Source: DATDEW01 sp046590205 (GTDB taxonomy: Bacteria > Bacteroidota > Ignavibacteria > Palsa-1295). Taken from it: 35,930 bases of DNA. The notes beneath the pieces were generated by a model. It saw nothing but the letters and a program-made list of their open reading frames with translations, was not told where the DNA came from and ran no database searches. A program made the position numbers and the translations under genes. Positions 26,237 to 34,582 of the stretch are shown here, piece after piece. Each line of letters begins with the position of its first letter. Positions within the stretch are counted from its first letter, which is position 1. The stretch lies in assembly GCA_046590205.1 (NCBI GenBank), contig JBKJTT010000102.1, positions 1 through 35,930 on the forward strand. The letters are read 5' to 3'.

Positions 26237-27517
26237 TTAACTTATTTTTGTAAACGGAAGATATGGATGTAGAACTTCAGGCATGTGGACGCTGCCATCT
26301 GGCTGTTGGTGTACTTCAAGTAGTGCAACCATCAATCGGCTTGTTGCAAGACCGGAGCCATTCAATGTATGTACGAATTCCGGCTTTGCTTTTGGGTCAC
26401 GTTTGAAGCGGATGCTTGCACGCCGAGCTTGAAACGATTCAAAGTTAGAGCAGCTCGATGCCTCAAGCCATGTGTTCTCAATTGGAGCCCATACTTCAAG
26501 GTCGTAAGTTTTTGCGCTTGCAAAGCTTGTATCTCCGTCACAAAGGAGCAAACGACGATATGGAATATTAAGTAGTTCTAAGATGCGCTCTGCATTTGCA
26601 GTAAGTTTCTCGTGCTCATCGTACGAAGTTTCAGGCGTTGTGAACTTCACGAGTTCAACTTTATTAAACTCATGGACACGTAAAAAGCCGCGAGTGTCTT
26701 TACCGTAACTTCCTGCCTCACGGCGGAAACATGCGCTGTATCCTGCATACATAATCGGAAGCTCTTCTGCTTTGAGTGTCTCGTCGCGATGCATGTTCGT
26801 TATTGGTACTTCCGCAGTCGGTATTGCGAAAAGGTCATCCTCATTCATGTAATAGATCTGGTCGCGGAATTTCGGAAGGTTGCCAGTCCCGCGAAGAGAT
26901 TCTGCATTGACAAAGAACGGCGGCATCACTTCACTATACCCGTGGTCGCGCGTTTGAATATCAAGCATGAAGTTGATAAGCCCACGTTCGAGCGTTGCGC
27001 CTCTGCCGGTATAGATAGGGAATCCCGCAGCGGCTACTTTCGCGCCGCGCTTAAAATCAAAGAGACCAAACTTTTCACCGAGAGTAAGATGGTCAAGCCC
27101 TTCTTTTTTCTCGAACCACTTCGCCTCACCATTTGGTGACCAACGTTTTACTTCAACGTTGTCTTTCGCGTCTGTTCCATGCGGTACTAGTTCATGGGGG
27201 ATGTTCGGGATGGTATCAAGAAGGTAGTTTAGCTTTTCTTCTATCTCACGTAATTTTAGGTCAAGTCCGGTTATCTCATCACTGACGATCTTCATCTCAG
27301 CAATGACATCATCTGCGTTCTCTTTTGCACGTTTGATGCGCGCAACCTCCTCACTTACAGTGTTGCGTTTATTCTTGAGGACTTCTACACGTCCAATAAT
27401 GGCACGCCGGTCGCCATCAAGTTCTAAGACTTCATCAATAACGTCATCAGTTCGTTTCGCCTTGATGGCAGCACGAACAATATCTGGGGTTTCGCGGATT
27501 ATCTTTATGTCAAGCAT
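26237..27517 (-). CDS. serS: seryl-tRNA synthetase
   Basis: Class II aminoacyl-tRNA synthetase for serine (and the seryl step of selenocysteine). The 426-residue protein has an N-terminal helical coiled-coil arm (about 25-110) that contacts the tRNA long arm, then the catalytic core with motif 2 as FRREAGSYGKDTRGFLRVHE and motif 3 as NGSGLATSRLMVALLE near the C-terminus. The segment IPTAEVPITNMHRDE and EVMPPFFVN are also typical. The ATG at 27517 begins MLDIKIIRETPDIVRAAI, matching the usual SerRS start. It heads the operon serS-lysA-asd-MFS, divergent from the HisA-like gene. Confidence 0.97.
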   Translation of the reverse strand: MLDIKIIRETPDIVRAAIKAKRTDDVIDEVLELDGDRRAIIGRVEVLKNKRNTVSEEVARIKRAKENADDVIAEMKIVSDEITGLDLKLREIEEKLNYLLDTIPNIPHELVPHGTDAKDNVEVKRWSPNGEAKWFEKKEGLDHLTLGEKFGLFDFKRGAKVAAAGFPIYTGRGATLERGLINFMLDIQTRDHGYSEVMPPFFVNAESLRGTGNLPKFRDQIYYMNEDDLFAIPTAEVPITNMHRDETLKAEELPIMYAGYSACFRREAGSYGKDTRGFLRVHEFNKVELVKFTTPETSYDEHEKLTANAERILELLNIPYRRLLLCDGDTSFASAKTYDLEVWAPIENTWLEASSCSNFESFQARRASIRFKRDPKAKPEFVHTLNGSGLATSRLMVALLEVHQQPDGSVHMPEVLHPYLPFTKIS

Positions 27518-27563
27518 GTATTTCGTCTCAAATGAGTGGATTTCAACAACAGATACGTCCGCT

Positions 27564-27602
27564 TTGCTCCGTAAATGCGTTTTTCATAGACTTTCGGAGC
27601 AA
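27564..27602. promoter_or_regulatory. inverted repeat in the serS / HisA-like divergent gap
   Basis: TTGCTCCG (27564-27571) and CGGAGCAA (27595-27602) are perfect 8-bp inverted repeats with 23 nt between them, in the 111-nt gap between the two start codons. It could be a shared operator or a leader hairpin in either transcript. It does not have the features of a T-box leader. I find no clear promoter boxes here. Confidence 0.3.
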
Positions 27603-27628
27603 TAATGGTGTTATCTTGTGGCTATATT

Positions 27629-28372
27629 ATGCTTTTAGTTATCCCATCGATACGCATTGACCACTCGTTTTGCAGCGACAAGATAGCGGCACTTTCTGCC
27701 GATTATCATGACCCTGCAAGCCGTGCTCGCTTGCTCCGGAAGGAAAATGCGAAGGCATTACATATCATCATCGAAGATGAGGATGTTTGGTGCGAGGATT
27801 CGCTCTGTATCTTACGTGAACTTCGTAAAGCTGTAGATATACCGACAGAGGTATCACTTGAGCATGTTCCGAATTCACCTGATGAATTGAAGCAGCTTCT
27901 TGATATTGGTATCTACCGAGTTTTCCTTGCTCCGCATACGCCTTTAGAAGTAGTGAAAGAGACTGTGGCGATGTTCGGACCTTCCAAAACCGTCCCAACG
28001 GTGACGTTCTTTGATGAAGCCGATGCGCTTTTTGGTGCCTATCGCGAAATGAAGATAATGCGTGCGGCTGTGGTTCGTGAGGATAATCCTTCAATACCGA
28101 CTGACTGGGTACGTATGGAAGAACTTGCTCATATAGCAAAAGAAAAAGGCATACGACTTACATCGCTTTTTGGTGTTTACTCGTATAGAGAACTGATGAT
28201 GCTTGATAGGTTATCGCCGGTATTTGATTCCGTAGTGCTTGGCTCTGCTTTGGCGGGAAATGCTTTCCCTTGCCAAGGGCTTTGGCGGGAAGCAGAAGAA
28301 CATGCTATCAGTTCGGAGGGTGTTGATTCTAATTTGTGGCGGAACCCTCTCGAAGGTATTCCGCATATCTAA
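27629..28372 (+). CDS. HisA-fold TIM-barrel protein lacking HisA active-site residues
   Basis: A 247-residue protein that follows HisA (phosphoribosylformimino-AICAR-phosphate isomerase) from end to end. VIPSIRID (4-11) matches the HisA start IPALDL, then DP..R..LL...AKALHI, IPTEV, LLDIGIYRVFLAP and AMFG. The C-terminal VVLGSALAGNAF matches HisA GVIVGRALLEGKF. The key residues are gone: the first catalytic Asp is Arg9, the phosphate-binding VGGGIR is VSLEHVPNS, the second catalytic Asp region reads VTFFDEAD, and SGG of the second phosphate site is SLFG. It is probably not a HisA enzyme. An upstream ATG (27605) exists, but 27629 matches the family start. Reaction and ligand unknown. Confidence 0.6.
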   Translation: MLLVIPSIRIDHSFCSDKIAALSADYHDPASRARLLRKENAKALHIIIEDEDVWCEDSLCILRELRKAVDIPTEVSLEHVPNSPDELKQLLDIGIYRVFLAPHTPLEVVKETVAMFGPSKTVPTVTFFDEADALFGAYREMKIMRAAVVREDNPSIPTDWVRMEELAHIAKEKGIRLTSLFGVYSYRELMMLDRLSPVFDSVVLGSALAGNAFPCQGLWREAEEHAISSEGVDSNLWRNPLEGIPHI

Positions 28373-28399
28373 GTTGTGCTCTAATTTTTGCTGTCTAAG

Positions 28400-28410
28400 A
28401 AAAAAAAAAA
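28400..28410 (+). repeat. 11-nt A homopolymer running into the start codon
   Basis: Bases 28400-28410 are all A, the last being the A of the ATG of the propeller gene. The tract fills the place of a ribosome site. A-rich leaders favour translation in Bacteroidota, but a run this long can also slip in replication or sequencing. Confidence 0.8.
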
Positions 28411-31400
28411 TGAAATTACGTCTTTACATTTCGCTTGCGTTGCTTTTGGTTGTATCTTCAGTATCGGCACAATGGCTAAAGAACATTAAACCCGACAAAG
28501 GAAATAAGAACTTCGATAAACCCGAACGTTATTTCGAGTGGTTCTACGGACAGCGCGCATTCGGTTTGGGCTATATACCAAAAGATGGACGCGTGAAAGC
28601 ACTCACCCAACGAGATGCAATTCGTGCAGGCTTCCTTCAGCAAGGTAAACAGACACCTCAATCAGGTGGTAATAACCAGAATCCTGCTGCGGTCACTTGG
28701 AGTGCAATTGGTCCCATCAATATACAAGAAGGTGCGCTTGCACATGCCGGGCGTATCCGCACTATTGCTACGCATCCGAATGATGGGAACATCGCATATA
28801 TCGGAGCTGCGATGGGCGGCGTTTGGAAAACGACGACTGCAGGTCAATCATGGTTTCCCCTTTCTGATAATGCATACTCGTTAGCAGTTGGTGCGTTGGC
28901 GCTTGACCCTATCAACCCAAGCATTCTTTATGCAGGGACAGGTGAACAGACGCAGAATACAGATGCGTACTATGGTGTAGGTATGTTGAAGTCAGCTGAT
29001 TCTGGTAAAACATGGGTTCCAAGTGGGCTCAATCAGGTTGGTGCATTCAGCAAAGTCATCGTTCATCCGATAAATAATAATACCGTCTATGCAGCAGGTT
29101 CGCGTTCAGGCGGAGGAGTGTATATTACCGATGACGCTGCAAAGACATGGCGTAAAGCAGCAGGCGGACTTCCGCCGGGTGATGTTACTGACATTGCTCT
29201 TGCAATAGACGGTGCGAACACGGTACTCTATGCGGCACTTGCAAGCCAAGGCACTTTCCGCTCGAATGATGGTGGTGCAACCTGGATACGAGTCCATACT
29301 TATACCCAGATGCGTCGTATTCTTTTGAGTGTTGACCCAAAGAATTGGAAGGACATCGTTGATATGTCAATTGATCGCGAAGGCGGTCTTGAAGGAATTA
29401 TGCGCAGCACCGTTGGCGGAGGAGAAAATGATACGTGGTCGGAGATAGATGCCGAGTTACAACCCGCATTAATTTTTGGAAGTAATAATCAGGGATGGTA
29501 TGATGCATACGTTGTTCGTAACCCCGAAAATGCAGATGAGATGCTTGTCGGTGGTATTTCCGTCTGGCGAAGTGAAGATGGCGGCGGAAGCTGGGTAGAC
29601 GTTGGTAAAGCGTATCAGTTCGACGGCATCCATCCCGACCAACATTATGCTGCGTATGCAAAGCCGGGTTCGGTAGGTTCACTGCTTTTTGTTGCAAATG
29701 ACGGGGGTATAGCGCTTAGTGTTGATAATGGTCAGTCATATCAGATATTGCAAGACAGCTTGGCTGTTACTCAATTCTATGGAATGTCAATAGACCAAAA
29801 TACGGATGATCTGACCTATGGCGGAACACAAGATAACGGTACGTTATCAGGTGGTAGAAATGCTGATTGGACATTTGAATCAGGCGGTGATGGAGGTACT
29901 GTAGTTGTTGACGAAGATAATTCACAGCGTTATTGGTATATGCGTCCCGGTGATGGTAACTATCCTATCAAAGTTGAGAATGGTCTTGAGAGTAATTTTT
30001 CTTCCGGTATTAATGGGTCAGATAGTGTGGGTTGGGTAAAGCCGCTTGTAATGGATCAAGCGAATAATATCCTCTACACCGGTACGCAATTTTTTTATTA
30101 TTCAACTAATCTAAGTTCTTGGACAAGACGGACTAAAAAACTTGCTACGCAATCATACATTAATTGTATTGAACCCTTCGGTGACGGGCAAACAGTTGCG
30201 GTAGGCACAACAGGTGGTCAGCTTTGGTACACAACCAATAACGGGCAAACATTTACCGAACGATCTGTAGGTCTTCCCGGCAGAAGTATATCTGCGGTTA
30301 AGTTCATGCCTGGCAATAGCTCAACATACTATGTTGGATTGTCAGGATATGGTTCGAGCCACGTGATGAAGACAACCGATAAAGGAGCTACATGGACAAA
30401 CGTTAGTTCTACGCTTCCTGATATTCCGACAACGGCGCTATTTATAGATCCTCTTCATCCCTCAGAGTTGTATGTAGCAACTGATATAGGCGTGTTCTAT
30501 TCACCCAACGATGGCGGTGATTGGATACCTTATGGGCAAGGCATGCCGAACGTCGCAATTAGTGATATGGCTTATCATAAAGCAAAGAAGGTCATTCGTG
30601 TAGCAACGCATGGCCGTTCAATGTGGGAAGCACCACTTGCCAATACGAAGTCAGGTATATCAACACCCTCACTTGCAACGAAGTGGTTTATTGGTGAGAA
30701 GGGGCAGATTGCCTGGTATGGGATTGCTTCACCTGTGAAGATAGAAGTTAGCATCAATAACGGTGCAAATTGGATAACAATAGCTTCTGATGTAAACGGC
30801 TCAACATACGAGATTGCTGCCATAACAGCCGCTGCAGGATTTCAAAACGCTGCCTTTGCGCTCGTACGAGTATCGAATTCATCAGAGACTCTCATATCGC
30901 AGAACTTTCAAATCATCTCACGTTCAGCCGGCTCAACTTTTGATGTTGTTAGTGAGCAGCCACTCTATATGTATGATATAGCGTATGATTCTGACGAGAA
31001 TGTATTATGGGTAACGAACTTTAATACAGCTGATTCAAAGATATACAAAATAGACCCTGATAACGGAAACATGCTTGGTAATCTCGACCTTGGCACAGGT
31101 AAATTTAGTCTGACCGGTATCAAGTATGATAAGCGTTCAAAGACATTTTATATTCATCAACGCAATGACGCTCTCGATGCTTCATTTATTTATCAGGTAA
31201 ATAAATCAGGCCAGACGCTCAATAAATGGACATCTCCTGCTAAGTATGGGACAGGTATTTACCCAAGAGAAGATACATTATACTTGGGGGATAGAAATAA
31301 TAATAAAATATTAAGAGGCGTACTTGCCGACCCGAGCAATACATTCGATGACATTTTACTTGAACGTCAAGCCGCGTTTGGTCCGCGTTGTATAAGTTTT

Positions 31401-31955
31401 AATCCTGTATCGGGCGATCTTCTTCATACCTGGACTGATTTTCAAGGTACTGACCAAGCTGCACAGCTTTATGACAGCTATATGCTGCGTCTCAACCCAT
31501 TCACTGGTCAAGAACTTTCCTCGTATTTTGTTCAAGAAGGCGGCAATGCTGGTACGAATGTTCGCGGACTTGAATACGACCCTCGCTCGAACGGAGAAAG
31601 TGTTTGGGTGACCGTATTAAATTCCGGCAACTCTTCAAAGATACTGAAAATTACTTTGAAGGACGGTCCAGCGGCAAGCGTTAATGCGACTGCTAATACA
31701 ATAGAGATGTCAGTATTTCCGAATCCTTCATTTGGACTAACGACCGTTAATTACTTTCTCGAAAAACCAACCAGAGTTCAACTCACACTTCGCGATATGC
31801 TCGGCCCTACAATTCGTACATTTGAGCAAGGCATGGTAGGGGAAGGTAAACGATATATCTCTTTTGATATGACCGGATTTACATCAGGGACATACATTGC
31901 AGAGCTATCGTTTGATGGGATAGTCGCCGGTGTGACAAAACTCATAAAACAATAA
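28410..31955 (+). CDS. type IX-secreted sortilin-like propeller protein
   Basis: An 1181-residue exported protein. Signal peptide MKLRLYISLALLLVVSSVSA (then Gln) is followed by a propeller of roughly 730 residues. It includes GRIRTIATHPNDGNIAYIGA, GGVWKTTTAGQSW, SADSGKTW, SNDGGATW, SEDGGGSW, TTDKGATW and SPNDGGDW: Asp-box turns of the VPS10/sortilin-like type. A short Ig-like region comes next, then a second smaller propeller-like stretch (DIAYDSDENVLWVTNF, IYKIDPDNG, GRNNN-like DRNNNKIL). The Por sorting domain closes it (SVFPNPSFG, then SGTYIAEL and VTKLIKQ). The frame is open back to 28239 across the previous gene, but only the ATG at 28410 gives a signal peptide. Eleven A residues run into that ATG. 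Confidence 0.9.
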   Translation: MKLRLYISLALLLVVSSVSAQWLKNIKPDKGNKNFDKPERYFEWFYGQRAFGLGYIPKDGRVKALTQRDAIRAGFLQQGKQTPQSGGNNQNPAAVTWSAIGPINIQEGALAHAGRIRTIATHPNDGNIAYIGAAMGGVWKTTTAGQSWFPLSDNAYSLAVGALALDPINPSILYAGTGEQTQNTDAYYGVGMLKSADSGKTWVPSGLNQVGAFSKVIVHPINNNTVYAAGSRSGGGVYITDDAAKTWRKAAGGLPPGDVTDIALAIDGANTVLYAALASQGTFRSNDGGATWIRVHTYTQMRRILLSVDPKNWKDIVDMSIDREGGLEGIMRSTVGGGENDTWSEIDAELQPALIFGSNNQGWYDAYVVRNPENADEMLVGGISVWRSEDGGGSWVDVGKAYQFDGIHPDQHYAAYAKPGSVGSLLFVANDGGIALSVDNGQSYQILQDSLAVTQFYGMSIDQNTDDLTYGGTQDNGTLSGGRNADWTFESGGDGGTVVVDEDNSQRYWYMRPGDGNYPIKVENGLESNFSSGINGSDSVGWVKPLVMDQANNILYTGTQFFYYSTNLSSWTRRTKKLATQSYINCIEPFGDGQTVAVGTTGGQLWYTTNNGQTFTERSVGLPGRSISAVKFMPGNSSTYYVGLSGYGSSHVMKTTDKGATWTNVSSTLPDIPTTALFIDPLHPSELYVATDIGVFYSPNDGGDWIPYGQGMPNVAISDMAYHKAKKVIRVATHGRSMWEAPLANTKSGISTPSLATKWFIGEKGQIAWYGIASPVKIEVSINNGANWITIASDVNGSTYEIAAITAAAGFQNAAFALVRVSNSSETLISQNFQIISRSAGSTFDVVSEQPLYMYDIAYDSDENVLWVTNFNTADSKIYKIDPDNGNMLGNLDLGTGKFSLTGIKYDKRSKTFYIHQRNDALDASFIYQVNKSGQTLNKWTSPAKYGTGIYPREDTLYLGDRNNNKILRGVLADPSNTFDDILLERQAAFGPRCISFNPVSGDLLHTWTDFQGTDQAAQLYDSYMLRLNPFTGQELSSYFVQEGGNAGTNVRGLEYDPRSNGESVWVTVLNSGNSSKILKITLKDGPAASVNATANTIEMSVFPNPSFGLTTVNYFLEKPTRVQLTLRDMLGPTIRTFEQGMVGEGKRYISFDMTGFTSGTYIAELSFDGIVAGVTKLIKQ

Positions 31956-31958
31956 TCT

Positions 31959-32918
31959 GTGTACCGACGATCGAGCCGGGAAGTAGTTTTCATCACGGGT
32001 GTCCATGGATTCTTGGGGCAGCATGTTGTCAGGATGTTCCTTGACGAATCACGGGCTGATCTCGTGCTTTCATCTCGTCAAGATAAACTGCTTTTCGCGG
32101 GGGTAGAAGATGAGCAGCGAATCGCAAATTATATCAAGCTCGACCTGACCGATAGGGCTGCTGTTCGCTCTGCCGTTCAGTCATTGAAGCCAGATGTTAT
32201 CGTTAATTGCGCGGCATTTGTTGACGTAGATAGAGCCGAAAGCGAAAGGGAAACAGCGTGGCGAACAAATACGAGTGCTGTTGAGTACCTCATAGAATCT
32301 GCTCGTAAGACCGAAGCCCGTATTATTCATATCTCCACAGACTTTGTCTTCGACGGGACAAAGACACCATATTCCGAGAATGCAGCGCCAAACCCGCTCA
32401 ACTATTACGGACGGACAAAACTTGCAAGTGAGAATGCTCTGCGTGCATCGGGTATTCATCATTGCATCCTTCGATCACCACTTCTCTATGGACTTGAAGA
32501 ATTGCATTGGAAGAATATGGCAATGCGGGTCTATGATTCACTTCAAAAGAAGAAACAGTTCGCAGCGTTCACTGACATTCAAGTAACCCCTACTCTTATT
32601 GATGACCTTGCATTTGCCGTGACAAGAGCTACAGAGCTTCGTAAGCACGGCATCTACCATGTCGGAGGACCGGAGATGGTATCGCGGTATGAGTTCGCAA
32701 TTCGTATAGCAAAACATTTTCGTCTGGATGAATCACTGATTGTGCCTGTCACTTCGGAAGGTCATGCGGCGACCAGACCGAAGAAGTCTGCCTTTGTAAC
32801 GCTCAAGGCGCAGACCGAGCTTTCGCTTCGCTTGGCGGGGATAGATCAGGGACTTGAAGTAACCTATCGTAACCTAAAGGACATTGTCTCGCCGTCACGG
32901 CAGATTGTTTATTCATAG
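31959..32918 (+). CDS. RmlD-like dTDP-4-dehydrorhamnose reductase (SDR family)
   Basis: A 319-residue extended short-chain reductase. The NAD(P)-binding GxxGxxG is GVHGFLG (14-20), then INCAAFVDVD-type VNCAAFVDVD (82-91) and the Ser/Thr site STDFVFDG (126-133). The catalytic pair is Tyr150 and Lys154 in NYYGRTK. PTLIDDLA and GIYHVGGPE are typical of RmlD-like members. It may make dTDP-L-rhamnose or a related sugar for the surface glycan, but rmlA/B/C are not nearby, so the exact substrate is open. The start is GTG at 31959, 3 nt after the propeller gene; no ATG fits before the Rossmann motif. It is probably co-transcribed with that gene. Confidence 0.83.
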   Translation: MYRRSSREVVFITGVHGFLGQHVVRMFLDESRADLVLSSRQDKLLFAGVEDEQRIANYIKLDLTDRAAVRSAVQSLKPDVIVNCAAFVDVDRAESERETAWRTNTSAVEYLIESARKTEARIIHISTDFVFDGTKTPYSENAAPNPLNYYGRTKLASENALRASGIHHCILRSPLLYGLEELHWKNMAMRVYDSLQKKKQFAAFTDIQVTPTLIDDLAFAVTRATELRKHGIYHVGGPEMVSRYEFAIRIAKHFRLDESLIVPVTSEGHAATRPKKSAFVTLKAQTELSLRLAGIDQGLEVTYRNLKDIVSPSRQIVYS

Positions 32919-32959
32919 ATTTTCATTCTTCACCACGATTCTCTTCTTATTTTTGAAGT

Positions 32960-34582
32960 ATGACCTACAACGATTTTCTTAAAGGACTTCCGCCCCAAGA
33001 AATGTGGGGCGAGCGTATCTATACTTCAGACGATTTTGCTTATCCAGACGATCTTAATGCAGGAGTCGAGTTACTCGATAAAAATATTGCTCTCGGCTTT
33101 GGAGCACGACCTGCAATCTTCTATAACGACAGAATTGTAACCTATAACGAGCTTTCCGAGATAGTTGGGAAGATGTCGAATGCACTTCATAAACTTGGAG
33201 TGCAAAAAGGTGACCGTATCATGATGCGCTTTCCGAATACACCGACTGCCGTTGCATTGTGGCTTGCAGTTATTCGTTCTGGTGCAATTGCTGTACTCGT
33301 TATGCCGATGCTTCGAGCTCGTGAGCTAACATATCGTGCCAATGATTCGGGCTGTTCACTTGTGATATGTGACAGCAAGTCATTTGATGAAGTCCGTAAG
33401 GCAGAACCGGCGATGGATTCTGTCAACAAGATACTCATAGCCGATGGTGCTGTCAGTGATTATGATTCCTTCGAAGATATTTGGATGAACGAGTCATCAG
33501 AATGTGCTCCTGCTAAAACAACTCGTAATGATGTAGCGCTCATAGGATATACATCCGGCTCTACTGGAGACCCAAAAGGCACAGTCCATTTTCACGATGA
33601 CGTCCTTGCGATTGCTGATGGGTATGCAAAGAACATCTTGCACCCGACTGAGAACGATGTGTTTAGTGGGCATCCTTCGCTAGCTTTTACATTTGGTCTT
33701 GGTGGTCTGCTCGTCTTCCCGTTTCGTTTTGGCGCAAGTGTAGCACTGCTTGACCAGTTCACACCGGAGAATATGCTTAATACACTTGTCAAGTACAAGG
33801 CGACGGTTGCGTTCTGCGCTCCGACATGCTACAATATGATGATGCGTCTCGATGAACAGGGGACGTATGACTTGAGTAATCTTCGCATCGGTGTTAGTGC
33901 TGGCGAGACACTTCCGAAACCAGTCTTCGAGAAATGGAAAGCAAAATACGGGAAAGAACTTCTTGATGGCATCGGCTCGACGGAGATGCTTCATATCTTT
34001 ATCTCGAACCAGGTAGGCGATGCACGAGGTGGCAAGACAGGTAAGCCCGTTCCTGGATACATTGCAAAGATTGTTGACGAGAATGGTAATGATGTGCCAA
34101 ACGGTACATCCGGTTTGCTTGCGATCAAAGGACCAACTGGCTGCCGCTACCTCAATAAACCTGAGCGTCAAGCTGGATATGTCAAAGATGGTTGGAATAT
34201 TCCCGGTGATGTTTTCTCATGCGATGATGAAGGATTCTTCAGCTATGAATGCCGCAACGATGACCTTATCATTTCTGGCGGGTATAATATTTCACCACCG
34301 GAGCTTGAAGCGGTCATTAATGAACATACTGCTGTTAAGGAATCTGCTGTCGTACCAAAACCGGATGAACTGCGTGGGCAGATAGTAAAAGCGTATATCG
34401 TCTTGCAGCTGGGTCAGTCCGGCAGCGAAGAACTTGTAAAAACAATACAGGATTTTGTCAAGCAAGAACTTGCTCCGTACAAATATCCGAGAGAAATAGA
34501 ATTCATTGAAGCATTGCCGAGAACTGATACCGGCAAAGTCCAGAGATTCGTCTTACGCGATAGAGCAGCGGCGGAGATTTAG
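32960..34582 (+). CDS. benzoate-CoA-ligase-like AMP-forming acyl/aryl-CoA synthetase
   Basis: A 540-residue ANL-superfamily enzyme that activates a carboxylic acid via an acyl-adenylate to its CoA thioester. The P-loop is YTSGSTGDPKG (197-207), preceded by GDRIMMRFPNT. Later segments are GIGSTEMLHIF with the adenine-binding Ser-Thr-Glu, WNIPGDVFSCDDEGFF, the hinge region NDDLIISGGYNISPPELE, and the C-terminal Lys526 in PRTDTGKVQR. Overall layout and the GIGSTEMLHIF and FHDD segments fit benzoate/2-aminobenzoate-CoA ligases better than acetyl- or long-chain enzymes. Whether the acid is aromatic or aliphatic cannot be settled. No aromatic degradation genes lie beside it. It faces a FadL-type porin gene tail-to-tail. 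Confidence 0.87.
   Translation: MTYNDFLKGLPPQEMWGERIYTSDDFAYPDDLNAGVELLDKNIALGFGARPAIFYNDRIVTYNELSEIVGKMSNALHKLGVQKGDRIMMRFPNTPTAVALWLAVIRSGAIAVLVMPMLRARELTYRANDSGCSLVICDSKSFDEVRKAEPAMDSVNKILIADGAVSDYDSFEDIWMNESSECAPAKTTRNDVALIGYTSGSTGDPKGTVHFHDDVLAIADGYAKNILHPTENDVFSGHPSLAFTFGLGGLLVFPFRFGASVALLDQFTPENMLNTLVKYKATVAFCAPTCYNMMMRLDEQGTYDLSNLRIGVSAGETLPKPVFEKWKAKYGKELLDGIGSTEMLHIFISNQVGDARGGKTGKPVPGYIAKIVDENGNDVPNGTSGLLAIKGPTGCRYLNKPERQAGYVKDGWNIPGDVFSCDDEGFFSYECRNDDLIISGGYNISPPELEAVINEHTAVKESAVVPKPDELRGQIVKAYIVLQLGQSGSEELVKTIQDFVKQELAPYKYPREIEFIEALPRTDTGKVQRFVLRDRAAAEI

Noticed and set aside
27605..28372. Pyridoxine synthase (PdxJ)-like or functional HisA enzyme
   Set aside because: PdxJ motifs are absent; HisA order is present but its catalytic and phosphate-binding residues are replaced, so neither enzyme name is justified.
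32948..32955. TATTTTTG as a promoter element for the CoA ligase
   Set aside because: It matches TAnnTTTG but ends 4 nt before the ATG, which would require a leaderless transcript; no -33 box is seen. Likely chance in a T-rich gap.
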